Assembly: GCA_047967505.1 (NCBI GenBank)
Contig: CM106540.1
Source: Dipteris shenzhenensis
Lineage: Eukaryota > Polypodiophyta > Polypodiopsida > Gleicheniales
Reading direction: 5' to 3' (one strand)
Length of the DNA: 64,000 bases
Position numbers and translations under genes: made by a program. Shown here piece after piece: positions 11,943-22,676 of the stretch (positions are counted from its first letter, which is position 1; every line of letters starts with the position of its first letter). Below the pieces are notes generated by a model. That model had not been told where the DNA came from, did no database searches, and was given only the letters and a program-made list of their open reading frames with translations.

Positions 11943-12266
11943 TTAATCCATCCACTTGGCATCCAATGCCGTATAATTCTTGAATTTTACAAGGTACCTG
12001 TAAAATTCCTTGCCCCGAGGGTCTTTGCGTACAGTATGGTACACGATCTGCTCTGGCTGAAGGACCTCCTCTAGCTCATCCACTTCTGGTGGATCCTTTG
12101 ATACTTGCTCTATAGGCTCTGGCCCCTGGAATTTCTTTAGAAGACTCACATGAAAGGCATTGTGAATCCTCCAATGCTCTGGCAATGCCAACCTGTATGC
12201 AACCTCATTTATTCTTTGTATAACCTTGAAAGGGCCATAATATTTGGAAGATAACTTTGCATACAC
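11943..12266 (-). pseudogene. Gypsy element 2 integrase C-terminus and chromodomain
   Basis: The frame encodes KLSSKYYGPFKVIQ, the GPY/F module, then HNAFHVSLLKKF, the FHVSxLK motif that ends chromovirus integrases. It then has PEQIVYHTVRKDPRGKEFYRYLVKF, KNYTALDAKWMD, which is the fold of a chromodomain (aromatic, VKW/KF, W near the end). Chromodomains of this type bind histone marks and guide integration. The stop lies close to the LTR, the normal place for the end of pol. Confidence 0.85.
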
Positions 12267-12410
12267 TTTCTGTTTGCCTTTAAACTTGCGGAGCCTTGCT
12301 TTCTCGAACTTTAAAAGTACCCAATCCCCTTCCTTGAGATTTAATTGTCTCCTATGCTTATTTGCAGCTCTTTTATACTTCTCTTGAGATCTTTCAATTG
12401 CTGTCCGGAC

Positions 12411-13213
12411 TTAGTTGTAAGCGGTCTGGAGGTCTCTCACAAACTGATCAGCTGTAAATATTTCATCCTTGGTTCTCAGGATAGGTGGTAGAATCACATT
12501 CCCATAAATGACCTCAAAGGGGGCTTTCCCTGTAGAGATGTGTACTGTATTATTGTAAGAAAACTCTACCAATGGTAGGTACTTTTCCCAGTCTGAACCT
12601 TGGTCACCCACGTAGCATTTCAGCATATCCAATGCTGTAGAATTTGCTACTTCACTTTGACCATCTGTTTGGGGATGAAAAGAAGAAGAAAAATTCAGAT
12701 TCGTCCCCATATTATCAAATAAAGCTCTCCAGAATAGACTGGTCATTCTGGGATCTCGATCATTGACAATGGACTTAGGCATACCATGGTGCTTAAAGAT
12801 CTGTGCCATGAAAAGCTTGCCATATGATTTGCCTTTATGGTTTTGCGAACCGGAATGAAAAGAGCTTGCTTGCTGAATCTATTAATGATAGTCCAAATCC
12901 CATCATTCCTTGACTTTGCTCTTGGCAAATCAAAAATGAAGTCCATTGCAGTACTTTCCTGCGGTGCTTGAGGCATGGGAAGAGGCATAAGTAGGCCAGG
13001 TGCCTTCCGTCTATCATACTTCACTTTCGGACACGCAAGGTATTCAATAACAAACTGATGTATATCTTTCCGCATCCCTGGCCAAAAGAAATACCTCTCT
13101 AGTGCTTGAGTTGTTGCTGTAATTCCTCTATGTCTAGCATAGGGAGATGCATGGCATTCCTCCAAAATCTTTTTCCTCATCTCTTGGGTGATGCATAGGC
13201 AGTCATCTTTCAT
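12411..13213 (-). pseudogene. Gypsy element 2 integrase
   Basis: 13213-12743 has ILEECHASPYARHRGITATTQALERYFFWPGM, then CPKVKYDRRKAPGLL (one Cys of the zinc site appears changed), then TAMDFIFDLP with the first catalytic Asp. After a shift, 12809-12411 has HGMPKSIVNDRDPRMTSLFW (second Asp) and HPQTDGQSEVAN (catalytic Glu), followed by LPLVEFSYNNTVHISTGKAPFEVIYG. These are the canonical gypsy integrase blocks. Frameshifts near 12770 and 12410 disable it. Confidence 0.88.
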
Positions 13214-13258
13214 TAAATACCCATCTTTCAGGGAATAGTGAGTGGTGGACTGCCCCTC

Positions 13259-14447
13259 TTACATTTGCTGTAAAATCTCACCAAAATTTGCATCATTTGC
13301 ATATTGCTCTCTCATATCTTCCAAGTCTTGATGATAAGCAATAGTCACATTGTTGACCTGAGGTCTTCGAGACAAAGCATCGGCTACTTTGTTCCGAACT
13401 CCTGGAGTATGGACAAACTGAAAATGATACATTGACAGCATATTTGCCCATTTCATATGCTTGTTGAAAAGCTTAGTCTGAGTCAAAAAGTATCTCAGAC
13501 TTTGGTAATGTGTCTTAATTATAAAATTTGTACTCAAAAGATAATGCTTCCATGTATGGATGGCATGAATTATAGCCAATAACTCTTTATCGTAGATTCC
13601 TAGATATCTCTCTGCATCTCGGAGTCTCTTGCTCTCATAGGCCACTACATGACCATTTTGATGCAATGCAGCGGCCAGCCCCAACACATTCTCCACAAGC
13701 ATCACAATCCACATCATATGGTTGATACAAATCTGGAACTATTAAGATTGGCTCTGTGGTCAGCCTCTCTTTGAGTGTGGTGAAGGCTGTCTTTTGAGGA
13801 ATTCCCCATTTTGAAAGCTGCATTTTTCTTAGTAAGATCGTGGAGTGGAGCGGCTATATCCGCAAAATGCATGATAAATCTTTTGTAGTAAGAACACAGG
13901 CCTAGAAAGCTTTGAACTTCATGCACAATTTTCAGCTTTGGCTATTCCTGAATGGCACGGATCTTTGCCGGATCCATCCGTATCCCATCTTTGGATATTA
14001 TAGCCCCAAGTAATGGATTTCTTCAAGGAAGAATTCATTTTTCTTGCTATTTGCATAGAGCTGAGGATTTCTCAGCTCTTAAAACACTATAGCAAGATGT
14101 TCCTTGTGCTCTTCTTCGGACTTAGAAAAGACAATTATGTCATCGAAGAATGTACCAGTGAACTGTCTATAGGGTCAGAAGATACGATCCATCATCCTAT
14201 TGAAAGTAGCTGGAGCATTTGTCAGTCCAAAAGGCATCACCAGATATTCATACAACCCAAAAGTAGTGCGGAACATTGTCTTGTGCACATTCTGAGGCTG
14301 TATCCTCACTCGGTGATAGCCACTCTTTGAGTCTATCCTGCTGAAAATTGAAGCTCCATTTAAATGATCCAGCACATCATCAATGCGCGGAATAGGGAAT
14401 CTATTCTTGATGGTCATTTTGTTCAGTGCGTGGTAATCGACGCACAT
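13259..14447 (-). pseudogene. Gypsy element 2 reverse transcriptase and RNase H
   Basis: 14447-14175 carries [36 protein letters not shown] and [16 protein letters not shown]. Around 14120-14160 another frame has FFDDIIVFSKS, the FFDD variant of the YVDD box. 13926-13714 has VQSFLGLCSYYKRFI. 13717-13259 has the RNase H part, YESKRLRDAERYLGIYDKELLAI, KHYLL, and VADALSRRP. At least three frame changes are needed to follow the product. Confidence 0.87.
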
Positions 14448-14473
14448 ACGGAATGAGGCATCTTTCTTTTGTA

Positions 14474-15318
14474 CTAGAAGTACAAGGGAACAAAAGGGAC
14501 TGAATCAGCCCCTTGGACAACAAGTCCTGCACCTGAGTCATAATCTCCTCGCTGAGTTGCACTAACTCTGTATGGGGGCCTATTGGGTGATAGTTGCAAA
14601 GAATGTTTTAGTGGAGAAATGAAGAAGTCTTCCTGATCCACATAACTTTGTACATGAAGATGGAGCTTCCCTATCAAGGGAGTGACTGGCACAAGGTTCC
14701 CACATAACATCTGATCGGCATCCAAAGCCCTGCCCAACTCCTCCGTCTTTATTCCCAGCCTCAGGGCTAGGTTCTCTGATATGAAGTTATCAGTAGCCCC
14801 TGGATCAAATAAAATCAGCGCTTGCTGGTCTCTGACTTTGCCCCATGATAGCAGCAATTCTCGTTCTTCTGGGTTTGAAACATGACCCAATATGTCACGA
14901 ATTCTTCTTGCCATTGACTTTTGCAGTCCCCGTGGCTTCTCTGCCTCTTTTCCCTTTGAAGTTGAAGGCTTTTCTGGGCACTTGGCAGCCACATGCCCCT
15001 CTTTGCCGCCTTTTGCTTGGGAAGAGAACCTGCACTTTTCCTCTTTTTGCTCACCACCACTTCTTCCTGATCTGCTCCAGAGGGAGGCTTCTTTGGCTTT
15101 CCCTCAAAAAGAGGTTGTACCATCCTGCGAAACAAGGGATCGCTTGTTGCCTCTCCCAACTGAGTAATCAACTCTCTGTAGGCGTTCTCTTTGTTTATCT
15201 GTAAAGCTTCAGCCTGCTGTACCTGGTTAGACTCTGCCATTCCCTCATGGGATGATTGGGCATGTTGCTGTGAAGCCATCTCTGCAACTTGTGTGAGATC
15301 TGCAACTCTCTCACACAC
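14474..15318 (-). pseudogene. Gypsy element 2 Gag C-terminus and protease
   Basis: 15318-14815 encodes a glutamine- and lysine-rich Gag tail (LITQLGEATSDPLFRRMVQPLFEGK). 14992-14474 starts in a Lys-rich linker and has ALILFDPGATDNFISENLALRLG, a gypsy protease active site with D-P-G-A-T. It ends where the RT frame starts. No CCHC knuckle is intact, and the Gag N-terminus cannot be followed upstream of 15318. Confidence 0.75.
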
Positions 15319-15596
15319 ACTGTGTAAGCAACTGATGCACTCAGCCTTTGCTTTTCAGAGAGAAAATACCTCAACAAGAGGGGTCTTGCATTCACAACTT
15401 GTGCCAGTAATGGGCTGTCAATTCAAAGCATATACCCACAAAGTGGCCAAAGCATCAACGACTGTATTGCCCCTTTTCTGGCTGCTGCAAAAAGCACTCA
15501 GAATGCATTTGATTCATCTTTCCAGTGCACAAAGGCATGCATTTTCTCTTTTCTGCAAATCTCTAATTTCTTTGCTTTTCTGCTGCTTTTCTGACA

Positions 15597-16132
15597 TTAA
15601 AAGTCTGACAGACAGGTGAAAATTGATTGCCAGAATTGTCCTTGCTACTATCCTTTTTTTTTTTTTTTTTTTGGGAACAATAACTGGATGGGTAACCGGT
15701 CGGTTACACTAACTTGATTGATTGGCTCTAGTTTGGTTAGTTTGTGACTAGATAGTTACTATTTGGTCAAACTGACCAAACTGGTTCTATTCTAGTCTGG
15801 TTGGTTCTCAACCCACCTGTAGTCTAGTTAACCAGCCATGGTATGGTTAGCTAGAACCAAGGTTAGTTAAAAGTCTGACAGACAGGTGAAAATTGATTGC
15901 CAGAATTGTCCTTGCTACTATCTTTTTTTTTTTTTTGGGAACAATAACTGGATGGGTAACCGGTCGGTTACACTAACTTGATTGATTGGCTCTAGTTTGG
16001 TTAGTCTGTGACTAGATAGTTACTATTTGGTCAAACTGACCAAACTGGTTCTATTCTAGTCTGGTTGGTTCTCAACCCACCTGTAGTCTAGTTAACCAGC
16101 CATGGTATGGTTAGCTAGAACCAAGGTTAGTT
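15597..16132. repeat. 270-bp tandem duplication
   Basis: Copy 1 begins ttaaaagtctgacagacagg at 15597 and copy 2 begins with the same bases at 15867. They run in register to ..aaccaaggttagtt (ending 15866-15868 and about 16132). The copies are nearly identical except for the poly-T tract (about 20 T versus 14 T), so the duplication is recent. Confidence 0.95.
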
Positions 16133-16942
16133 GGTCAAACCTGGTTCCACTAACTAGTCTAGTTTATTTAGGCCAACTAATTGGACCTCTGACCAAAGTC
16201 CAGCTAACCAGAGTTACACTAACCACGAGTTAGCCACCTGTCTGCCACATGTCAGTGCCACGTCAGCATCTGAGCTGGTTGCCACATGTACTGCCACATC
16301 AAGTGGTGTCCTCATTGCCCTGTCACTTGCCACGTGTCAACTTGACACATCATTGCCACGCATCAGGTCACACGTGTGGCCGCCACGTCAGCTTCTCTGT
16401 CTGGCACTCTCAACATGCGCCTGCGTGAACATATTAGCAAAGGTGAAGGTAATCGCGGAGAGATCGCCGTCGAATCAATTGCGCTAAGATGTGGAAGACC
16501 CGTATCCGTCTCTGTGCGTGAAGTTATTCCGTAGGATTTTCCCCCGCTTATCTGCCCCTTGGCAAAATGGACCTTGCGAGTCTTCTGTCAGAATCTTTCT
16601 CGGATGATGAACATGGGCTTGCGTTGCCTCACCATGAGCGTTCAAGTGTAGGCTTTGCTCAACGAGATGATTTCATCGCTAACTTGTCACCTAGCGTAGG
16701 ATTTATGCATGAAAATTGCCCAAACGCTAGAGCTCCCTGTTGCCTGTCATCGCCTCATTTCATCACAGCCTCTATCTTTTTCCTTCAGCTGGCATATCAC
16801 CTAGGAACTAGCATGAGGAGAACAGACTATTAAGCTTCTCGTACGCCAATCTTATGCGCAAGCTCAAATATCGTGCGCCATCATCACGTATCGGAATGCT
16901 AATTCCCTGGATTGTCAATGTTTAAAAAGACAGTATAGCCGG

Positions 16943-16954
16943 GCTCTGATACCA
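16943..16954 (-). other. Gypsy element 2 primer binding site (initiator Met tRNA)
   Basis: On the - strand TGGTATCAGAGC lies one base inside the 5' LTR end. This is the standard plant primer site matching the 3' end of initiator methionine tRNA. Confidence 0.93.
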
Positions 16955-16955
16955 G

Positions 16956-17019
16956 TGCAATCGTTAGCTCTCTCATGGAACCTCATGCTCATAATTTACT
17001 GTAGAAACACTCTCATAAG

Positions 17020-17068
<49 letters not shown>

Positions 17069-17954
17069 CCTCTCTCTACACACAGCTAGGGCCCAGGCCA
17101 ACATGTCGGGCTGGACCCCCCTGAAGGTATTTTTTTTCTTGAAGAGAGAATTTGTTACAAAGTGTTCAGCGTGGAGCTGTTTGATAAAAAATCCAACGTG
17201 AATCAATATTATAAGAGCTTCAAGCTCATTTCAAATTGGCAACATGTCACTTGTCTAAAATCTAGACTAAGTTCTACTACACGCCAGTAAGGGCAACTCT
17301 GGAGTCTTCGAAGCACTTGGTCACGCGAACCTCCTCCTAGATGCTTGTTAGGCTCTGTAGCGCTTAGGAAAATAACCCTTCCTAGTACTTCCAACAATTA
17401 ATTAAAGCGCACCACCATGGCTCCCATTAATTGTTAGCGCTTTGCGTGCAAATAACACATTGTGGACTAATTCGAGTCACGGTGGGCGTCCCCACTGAAC
17501 ACATGTGCACATATAACAAAAAAAATAATATAAATATATTTATTCTCTGGTTGACCAGAGTCAACACTCTTGATTATGATTAAGGGGATTTGACCAAGGG
17601 TCGAGGCGCCTTAATTATAATCAAGTCTCTCCAACCGAAGTTGGCACATCTTGGTTAACCGTAGTTAATCCTCTTGGTGCATGCCAAGTCTTGTTGATCG
17701 AAGTCAACACTCTCTGACCGTAGTCAGCTCTGTGGTTCTCTAGTTAACCGCAGTTAACCGTCTTGGTAATAAACCAAGTCTCCTCGACCGAAGTCAGGTT
17801 TACTTGACCAGAGTCAAGTATCTTTGACCGTAGTCAATTCTTTGACCATTAAAAGAACTCTTTGACCATAATTAACACATATGAAAACTCTTTAATTATG
17901 ATCAGATAAATGGTCAATTGTACTTTGACTTAGGATATTTACATTGTGGTGACA
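16956..17954 (-). repeat. Gypsy element 2, 5' LTR (right copy)
   Basis: This 999-bp direct repeat of 10875-11858 is longer mainly because its (TC)n tract at 17023-17075 is expanded. It contains the same series of TTGACC..GTCAA palindromes (17547-17935) and ends at 17954 before the gctag duplication. Confidence 0.93.
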
Positions 17955-17959
17955 GCTAG

Positions 17960-19824
17960 CTTCTTCTATATCAGATGATGTTTTCGAGGGATGAACACCC
18001 ATTGCTTTGGGTTCCGCATCTGACATCCTTGCCGGAAATCAGAATTTACAGCAAGTTCCTCCTGTTCCACATGCCCCGATTCAATGACCGGCTGATTTAG
18101 TTCTTCCATAGGCAGTGGAAGATGTTGTTAGGCAAGAGATTACAGAAATACACGCAGCCAAATTTCTTCCCAATTGGTTGCTCCAAACTCTTAGGGAGAG
18201 TAGGCTTGATGCTCCTATTATAACTCGTAGTACAGCAAGGCACGAAGGGGGGGCTTTTTCTGTTGAATCAGCTTATGCAGGTACTCTTCTTGATGAGGAA
18301 GAGCTTGATACTTTTGAAGAAGCTAAGGGCAATGTGCATTGGATGCATGCCATGCAAGATCAGTTGCAGTCCATTGAGAAAAATCATACTTGGAATCTTG
18401 TGGATTTGCCACCAGGAAAGAATGTCATAGGTACCAGATGGGTTTTCAAAGTAAAAAGAAAGTCAGGTGGATCCATTGACATGTACAAGGCATGGCTGGT
18501 TGCAAAAGGCTATGCTCTGAAGAAGGGCATTGATTATGAGGAGACATTCGCTTCTACTTCCAGGATGACCACTATTAGATCAATTATTGCTATGGCTGCA
18601 CATTTTGATTGGAATGTTCATCAGTTGGATATAAAAACAACTTTTCTTAATGGAGACTTGTTAGAAGAGGTTTAAGTCAAACAACCTCCTTGCTTTGAAA
18701 TTTCGGGTAATGCACATAAAGTTTGCAAGCTGAATAAAGCTTTGTATGGGCTGAAACAAGCCCCACGTGCATGGTACTCCTAGATTGATGCCTTTTTGAC
18801 CAGCATGTGGCTTCATACTAGTCCAACTGAAAGTACCCTCTATATCAAGAGGGATGAGGGGGATATTTTGGTCATCATTCTTTATGTAGATGACATGCTG
18901 CTCACATGGAGAAAAAATTGCAGATTTCAAAGCTGAATGGAAAATTACATTTGACATGTCAGATTTGGGCATGTTACATTTTTAGTTGGGGATCCAGTTT
19001 ATACAAGAGAGACGTGGCATTATTATGTCTCAATCCAAGTATGTGCAAAAGCTCTTGAATCAGTTCAACATGCAAGGTTGCAAGCCTACAACCACTCCCA
19101 TGGAGCGAGGCCTGAAGCTTACTATGTATGATGTAGGTGAATCAATAGATGCCACACTCTACAGCCAGGCTTTTCAATGCCTCATTTATTTGTGCAATAC
19201 ACGGCTTGATATTCAGTTTGCAGTATCACAGGTGAGCAGATATATGCACAGCCCAAAGACAACACATTGGCAAGCTGTAAAACACATCTTTCGTTCCTTG
19301 CAAGGCACAAAGTCTTATGGCTTGATGTTTCCTAGGGGGGTGACTTGATAATGCAAGCTTACAGTGACTCAGATTCGGCTAGAGATTATGACACTAGGCA
19401 GTCCACAAATGGTAATTGTTTCTTTTTGGGACATGCTTGCATTTCTTGGCTCAGTAAGAAACAATCTATTGTGGCTACTTCCTCATGTGAAGCTGAGTAC
19501 ATGGCAGCTTTCACAGCAACAGTTGAATGTGTCTGGCTATGTCGCTTTTTTGCTGATCTTCATCTATCATTGGAGGGTGCTTCCCCAATTCTCACTGATA
19601 GTCAGAGTGCTATAGCACTTGCAAAGAATCCTGTGTTTCATGCTCGCACGAAGCACATTGAGGTTCATTATCATCATGTCAGAGTGAAGTTACATGCATG
19701 GGAGATCAATATGATCTATATCTCTACACATGACAATGTTGTAAACATCTTCACCAAAGCACTTCCATGTGAGAAGTTTGAGGCATTTCGCAATGCCTTG
19801 AACTTATCTCGTTTTGGTGATTGA
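17960..19824 (+). pseudogene. copia reverse transcriptase and RNase H
   Basis: 18115-18675 has [45 protein letters not shown] and HQLDIKTTFLNGDLLEEV. It stops at TAA 18673-18675, where V-Y-V is expected. The frame reopens ([15 protein letters not shown]), meets a TAG near 18781, keeps LYVDDMLLT, then shifts near 18900. 18986-19348 has LGIQ-like and STPM-like blocks and YLCNTRLDIQFAVSQVSRYM. 19345-19824 is RNase H with SWLSKKQSIVATSSCEAEYMA, LTDSQSAIALAKNP and RTKHIEVHYHHVR, ending before the LTR. The order is diagnostic of copia. Confidence 0.93.
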
Positions 19825-19855
19825 TCCTTTTCTTGTACATCATCACATTGGCAAT

Positions 19856-20040
19856 GCAGGGGGGTGTTGGAATTATGGCCATAATTCATGGCAGTGACCA
19901 ATGTATAGTCAATAAGTGAGTTAGGGGCACTTTTTCCTCATTAGAGGTTTTTTCCCCTAACCATAGTTAGGATCCCTAACTATGGTTAGTGGATAGGATA
20001 AGGTTTTGTCACTTAGACAAAACCTTCTCTTTTGTATGTT
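19856..20040 (+). repeat. copia polypurine tract and start of 3' LTR
   Basis: gcagggggg (19856-19864) is directly followed by TGTTGGAATT at 19865, a usual copia LTR start. The LTR part holds two strong hairpins: a near-perfect 33-bp palindrome at 19957-19989 (CTAACCATAGTTAGG arms) and an 11-bp stem at 20000-20010/20016-20026. The LTR is cut short by a LINE fragment whose homology starts by about 20070. The 5' LTR is outside the window, so exact ends cannot be checked. Confidence 0.65.
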
Positions 20041-20059
20041 TCTTTCATCTCTTCGATTC

Positions 20060-20460
20060 AGACGTTTTGTGTGGCTTGCTCTCCATCTCTCTTTTTCCTT
20101 CACTAGATTCCGTATTGCTTCCTTTAGCAAGCTCTTCTGGATATTTGATATTTATCCACCAACGCTAGAGTTTCATCTTTTCTTCACATGGGTTCGATTG
20201 TGGTCTCTAGACTCTATGGAAGGACATAAATCATAGTCTTCGGAGATTCAACTTTTTTCAAGTTTTCCTATTTCCAGATGTCACTAAGGCAATCATTAAA
20301 TGATTGCCTTAGTAATCATTAAATGATTGCCTTAGTGCTCGTCAGATAGATTCCTCAATACTACTTGTCCTATATTGTAATCTTTTGATGTTTGTAGTAG
20401 CAAGTTCCCTCTTTGGAAATTGCTTCTTGTATATAAATAAATATGGATTTCACAAAAAAA
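20060..20460 (+). mobile_element. LINE fragment, 3' end (zf-RVT C-terminus, poly-A)
   Basis: 20090-20235 encodes FSKLFWIFDIYPP and FFTWVRLWSLDSMEG, matching the end of the zinc-binding RT-associated domain in the LINEs at 22-39 kb (SGFLV/FFWLFGVHP, FFVWVRYWAL). It continues through a 3' UTR with ATATAAATAAATATGGATTTCAC and a short poly-A (20454-20460). A degenerate TG repeat (20464-20480) follows. This is the same 3' end form as the array LINEs. A 23-bp unit is duplicated at 20287-20335 and forms palindromes. Confidence 0.7.
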
Positions 20461-20480
20461 GAAGTATGTATGTGTGTGTA

Positions 20481-21240
20481 GCAAGCATTTGTTAAGACTT
20501 ACAGACATCGGTCAATTTTGAAAATTATCTCATGTTGAGGTTATAGACATTTCTAACAATGTAATGACTGTAGGAAGTTTGAGAAGTAGTTTTATTTGCA
20601 CAGTTAAAGTGTGGATGGTAAACTGGACCGATTCAGGGGCACAACTTGCTACGGCGGGTGTTAGTCACTTTGCTTAATATTTTGGGAATGTTGTTTCTCC
20701 GTCACATGTTGTGGTGTCTGCTCATCAGGAACTTCAACATGTCACTCCAACTCTCTCTCCTCTATAGGCTATGCAACTTGAAGTTTCTTTCAAGGATAGA
20801 GAGTTGAAAGATGCCATCAGATCATGCGGAAATCCTCGCGCTAGGATGGTCTTACAGTGGAGTTCTTTCTTGATGTCATTTCACCTACACTATTATTTAT
20901 GGTTAATCATGCTTGGGAGACTGAACAAATGCCAGTTAGTTGGAAGAAAGACTGGATAACATTATTTCCCAAGGAACATTTGTGTTAGTCTTTTGTAGGT
21001 TGGAGGCTTATTACACATGCTTTTCATCTACAAGTAGGCTGCCAACATGATAGTGACTTGTATCAAAGTTTTTTTGCATGAGAGTTTACATCTTGCAGCA
21101 CGATTTGATTCCTCTCGTAGATGTTTTATAGATAATATTACCAATGCTTATGTGGGATTGAGTATGCAAAGTACATTGAGCAAGATGTTCTCTTATTGCA
21201 AGTGGATATTGCTAAAGCTTTTGATACCCTGTCATCCTGC
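20481..21240 (+). pseudogene. Old LINE fragment (ORF2 linker and RT start)
   Basis: Degenerate frames match the region before and into RT: DSGAQLATAGVSHFA (20630-20680) matches TSSRAQLAAACVHHFS of the LINE at 31.8-35.6 kb. ELKDAIRSCGNPRA (20805-20850) matches ELTTTVRSCGKWKS. DNITNAYVGL (21130-21165) and VDIAKAFDT (21205-21232) are RT blocks. Many stops are present. It begins directly after the TG-rich tail of the previous fragment. Confidence 0.7.
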
Positions 21241-22068
21241 TTCAACAACATCTATCCACTTGCTTGGTAATATTTCTTTTTGTTTTTCAATAGTATGCTT
21301 ATTAAGAATTCCTACTGTTCAGTTACGGTCAATGGGGACTAGGTCTAGCATTTGAGGGTGGGACCCCCTTGCTTGGGGTTATGGGCATTAGTGACCCACA
21401 AGAGTGATGACCTCTCTTTGAGAGGGATATCCGGAAACCACACCCCACCTGAGTACCCAAACATGGGACCAATCAAATGCACAGATTGCATATTGACCTA
21501 GGAACCATTCAAGAGAATGTTCCCTGAGCTTTGGGTGTGGGCCTGGGAGTATGCCAAGAGTAATGGAGATACAAGATAAGACGACAAACAAATGAGCTTA
21601 GTATGGCTCAATTATGACCTTAGAGTACATCAGTAGATAGTCCAAGCTGTTAGGAACCCGTGGGTGTGATCAGAATTGAATTCTGACAACTTTGAAATTT
21701 TAGGGTTTTTGGGAGTGACACGTGGCAGACTGCCACATGGAATCTGAGCTGGCAGGTCAATCCACCTATCCCACACATGTGGCAGCATGCATGGCAGGTG
21801 GCAAGGCATGTAGGCCAAGTGTCTAGCCCCAAATTTGGTAGATTTGGGGCAGGTTGTGGGTTGTCCTGTTTGGGACTGCAGCCCATGAGAAATCTGGGAC
21901 AAGTGTCCACCTTCCACTCTGGGCCTGGGGGGGGTTGAGCCTATGAAAGAAGGCCTCTCCCCTTCATTCCCTACATGAAAATTCGTCACTTTTCTTCTCC
22001 CTCCTTTTGGTTGATGCAGCAGAACCTCTCCAGCTCCTTGGGTGCAGCCAGCTTCTCCTTTCCCGAAT
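21241..22068. other. Unassigned 0.8-kb segment interrupting LINE DNA
   Basis: No gene was recognised. The segment sits between the decayed LINE ending near 21240 and the point (22068/22069) where the - strand LINE loses homology within its zinc-binding domain. It includes TGTTAGGAACCC at 21650, a possible LTR-like start, and a GCCAC/GTGGC-rich patch at 21718-21800. It may be a non-autonomous insertion, but I could not pair its ends. Confidence 0.4.
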
Positions 22069-22652
22069 CTGATAGAGGGAAATCGAAGCCGCAGCAAATG
22101 AGAAACATGAGTGATCAATATCCGAGAGTGCGGGCAAGACCATAACAAATGGGGAACTGTCTTACGATGATGAGAGCAACGGGGGTAGGAAGAGGAAGCA
22201 ATACGGCGTGCTTCCAATTTCACCCCAATGGAAAAAGCTCCCACTATACATCTCCAAAAGAAAAGCCTTTGTTTCAATGGCAATTTAGCTTTCCAAAATT
22301 TCTTGAGTTTTGATTGCCACCAAGATAAAGGCCTATCCAAATTCCAATGAGTGTTGGCATGCTTATCAATCCATGGCGGTGGAAGAAGAAATCTGTACAC
22401 CATCGAGGATGTCAAATTATGCATTGAAAGTGAACGGGTAGCAGGAGACAAGGAAGCCAGATTCCAGTCTAGTAATCTGTCCCGTACAAACAACGGAGGA
22501 ATAGGAACAAAAGGTTGCAACATAGATGTAAGTAGCCTCCAAATGGGCCTATGATGCAGACCCAAGGGGAATGTCCTGCAAGCTTGTGGAAATGAGAGCA
22601 CATAACCATGTTGATCCACCACATCTCCAACAAATCTTATGCCCAATTTCAT
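22069..22652 (-). pseudogene. LINE ORF2: C-terminal zinc-binding domain
   Basis: The - strand reads MKLGIRFVGDVVDQHGYVLSF, DRPLSWWQSKLKKFWKAKL, PLKQRLFFWRCIVGAFSIG and CSHHRKTVPHLLWSCPHSR. This is the RT-associated zinc-binding domain (zf-RVT) of plant L1 LINEs, whose Cys/His cluster sits near ...C...TVPHLLWxCP. Homology ends at IRFGK (22069). The frame then runs on into unrelated DNA to 21630, so the longer ORF end is not LINE. Confidence 0.85.
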
Positions 22653-22676
22653 AAGATTATATGCTTTAATAGGTGC

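Larger units (their letters stand above)
15319..16955 (-). other. Gypsy element 2 untranslated leader
   Basis: This 1.6-kb stretch between the 5' LTR and gag has no convincing gene. It holds a 270-bp tandem duplication with poly-T tracts (15597-16132), TGGTTA/GGTTAG-rich DNA and a GCCAC-rich block (16225-16395). A + strand open frame at 16567-16833 shows no family features and is probably chance. Confidence 0.6.
10875..17954 (-). mobile_element. Gypsy element 2 (chromovirus), nested in copia
   Basis: This 7.08-kb element on the - strand has LTRs 10875-11858 and 16956-17954, termini TGCAATCG...GGTGACA and a perfect 5-bp target duplication gctag (10870-10874 and 17955-17959). The primer site TGGTATCAGAGC follows the 5' LTR after one base, and a purine tract abuts the 3' LTR. 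Coding order is gag end, protease, RT, RNase H, integrase, chromodomain, as in chromoviruses of Ty3/gypsy. Most frames are broken. Confidence 0.94.
1..20040 (+). mobile_element. Ty1/copia retrotransposon, left end outside window, split by two gypsy insertions
   Basis: The pol order protease, integrase, reverse transcriptase (RT), RNase H is that of Ty1/copia. The coding pieces lie at 1-791, 10348-10874 and 17960-19824, followed by a purine tract and the start of a 3' LTR at 19865. Gypsy element 1 interrupts the integrase between residues of a TGLTV-like stretch and the HTDRGGE stretch. Gypsy element 2 interrupts the pol region after the integrase. Stop codons and frameshifts in the RT part show it is no longer autonomous. 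The 5' LTR and most of gag lie left of the window. A LINE fragment truncates the 3' LTR. Confidence 0.9.

Noticed and set aside
16567-16833. 88-residue + frame in the gypsy element 2 leader
   Set aside because: It is antisense to the element, shows no motifs and lies in a region already explained as leader.
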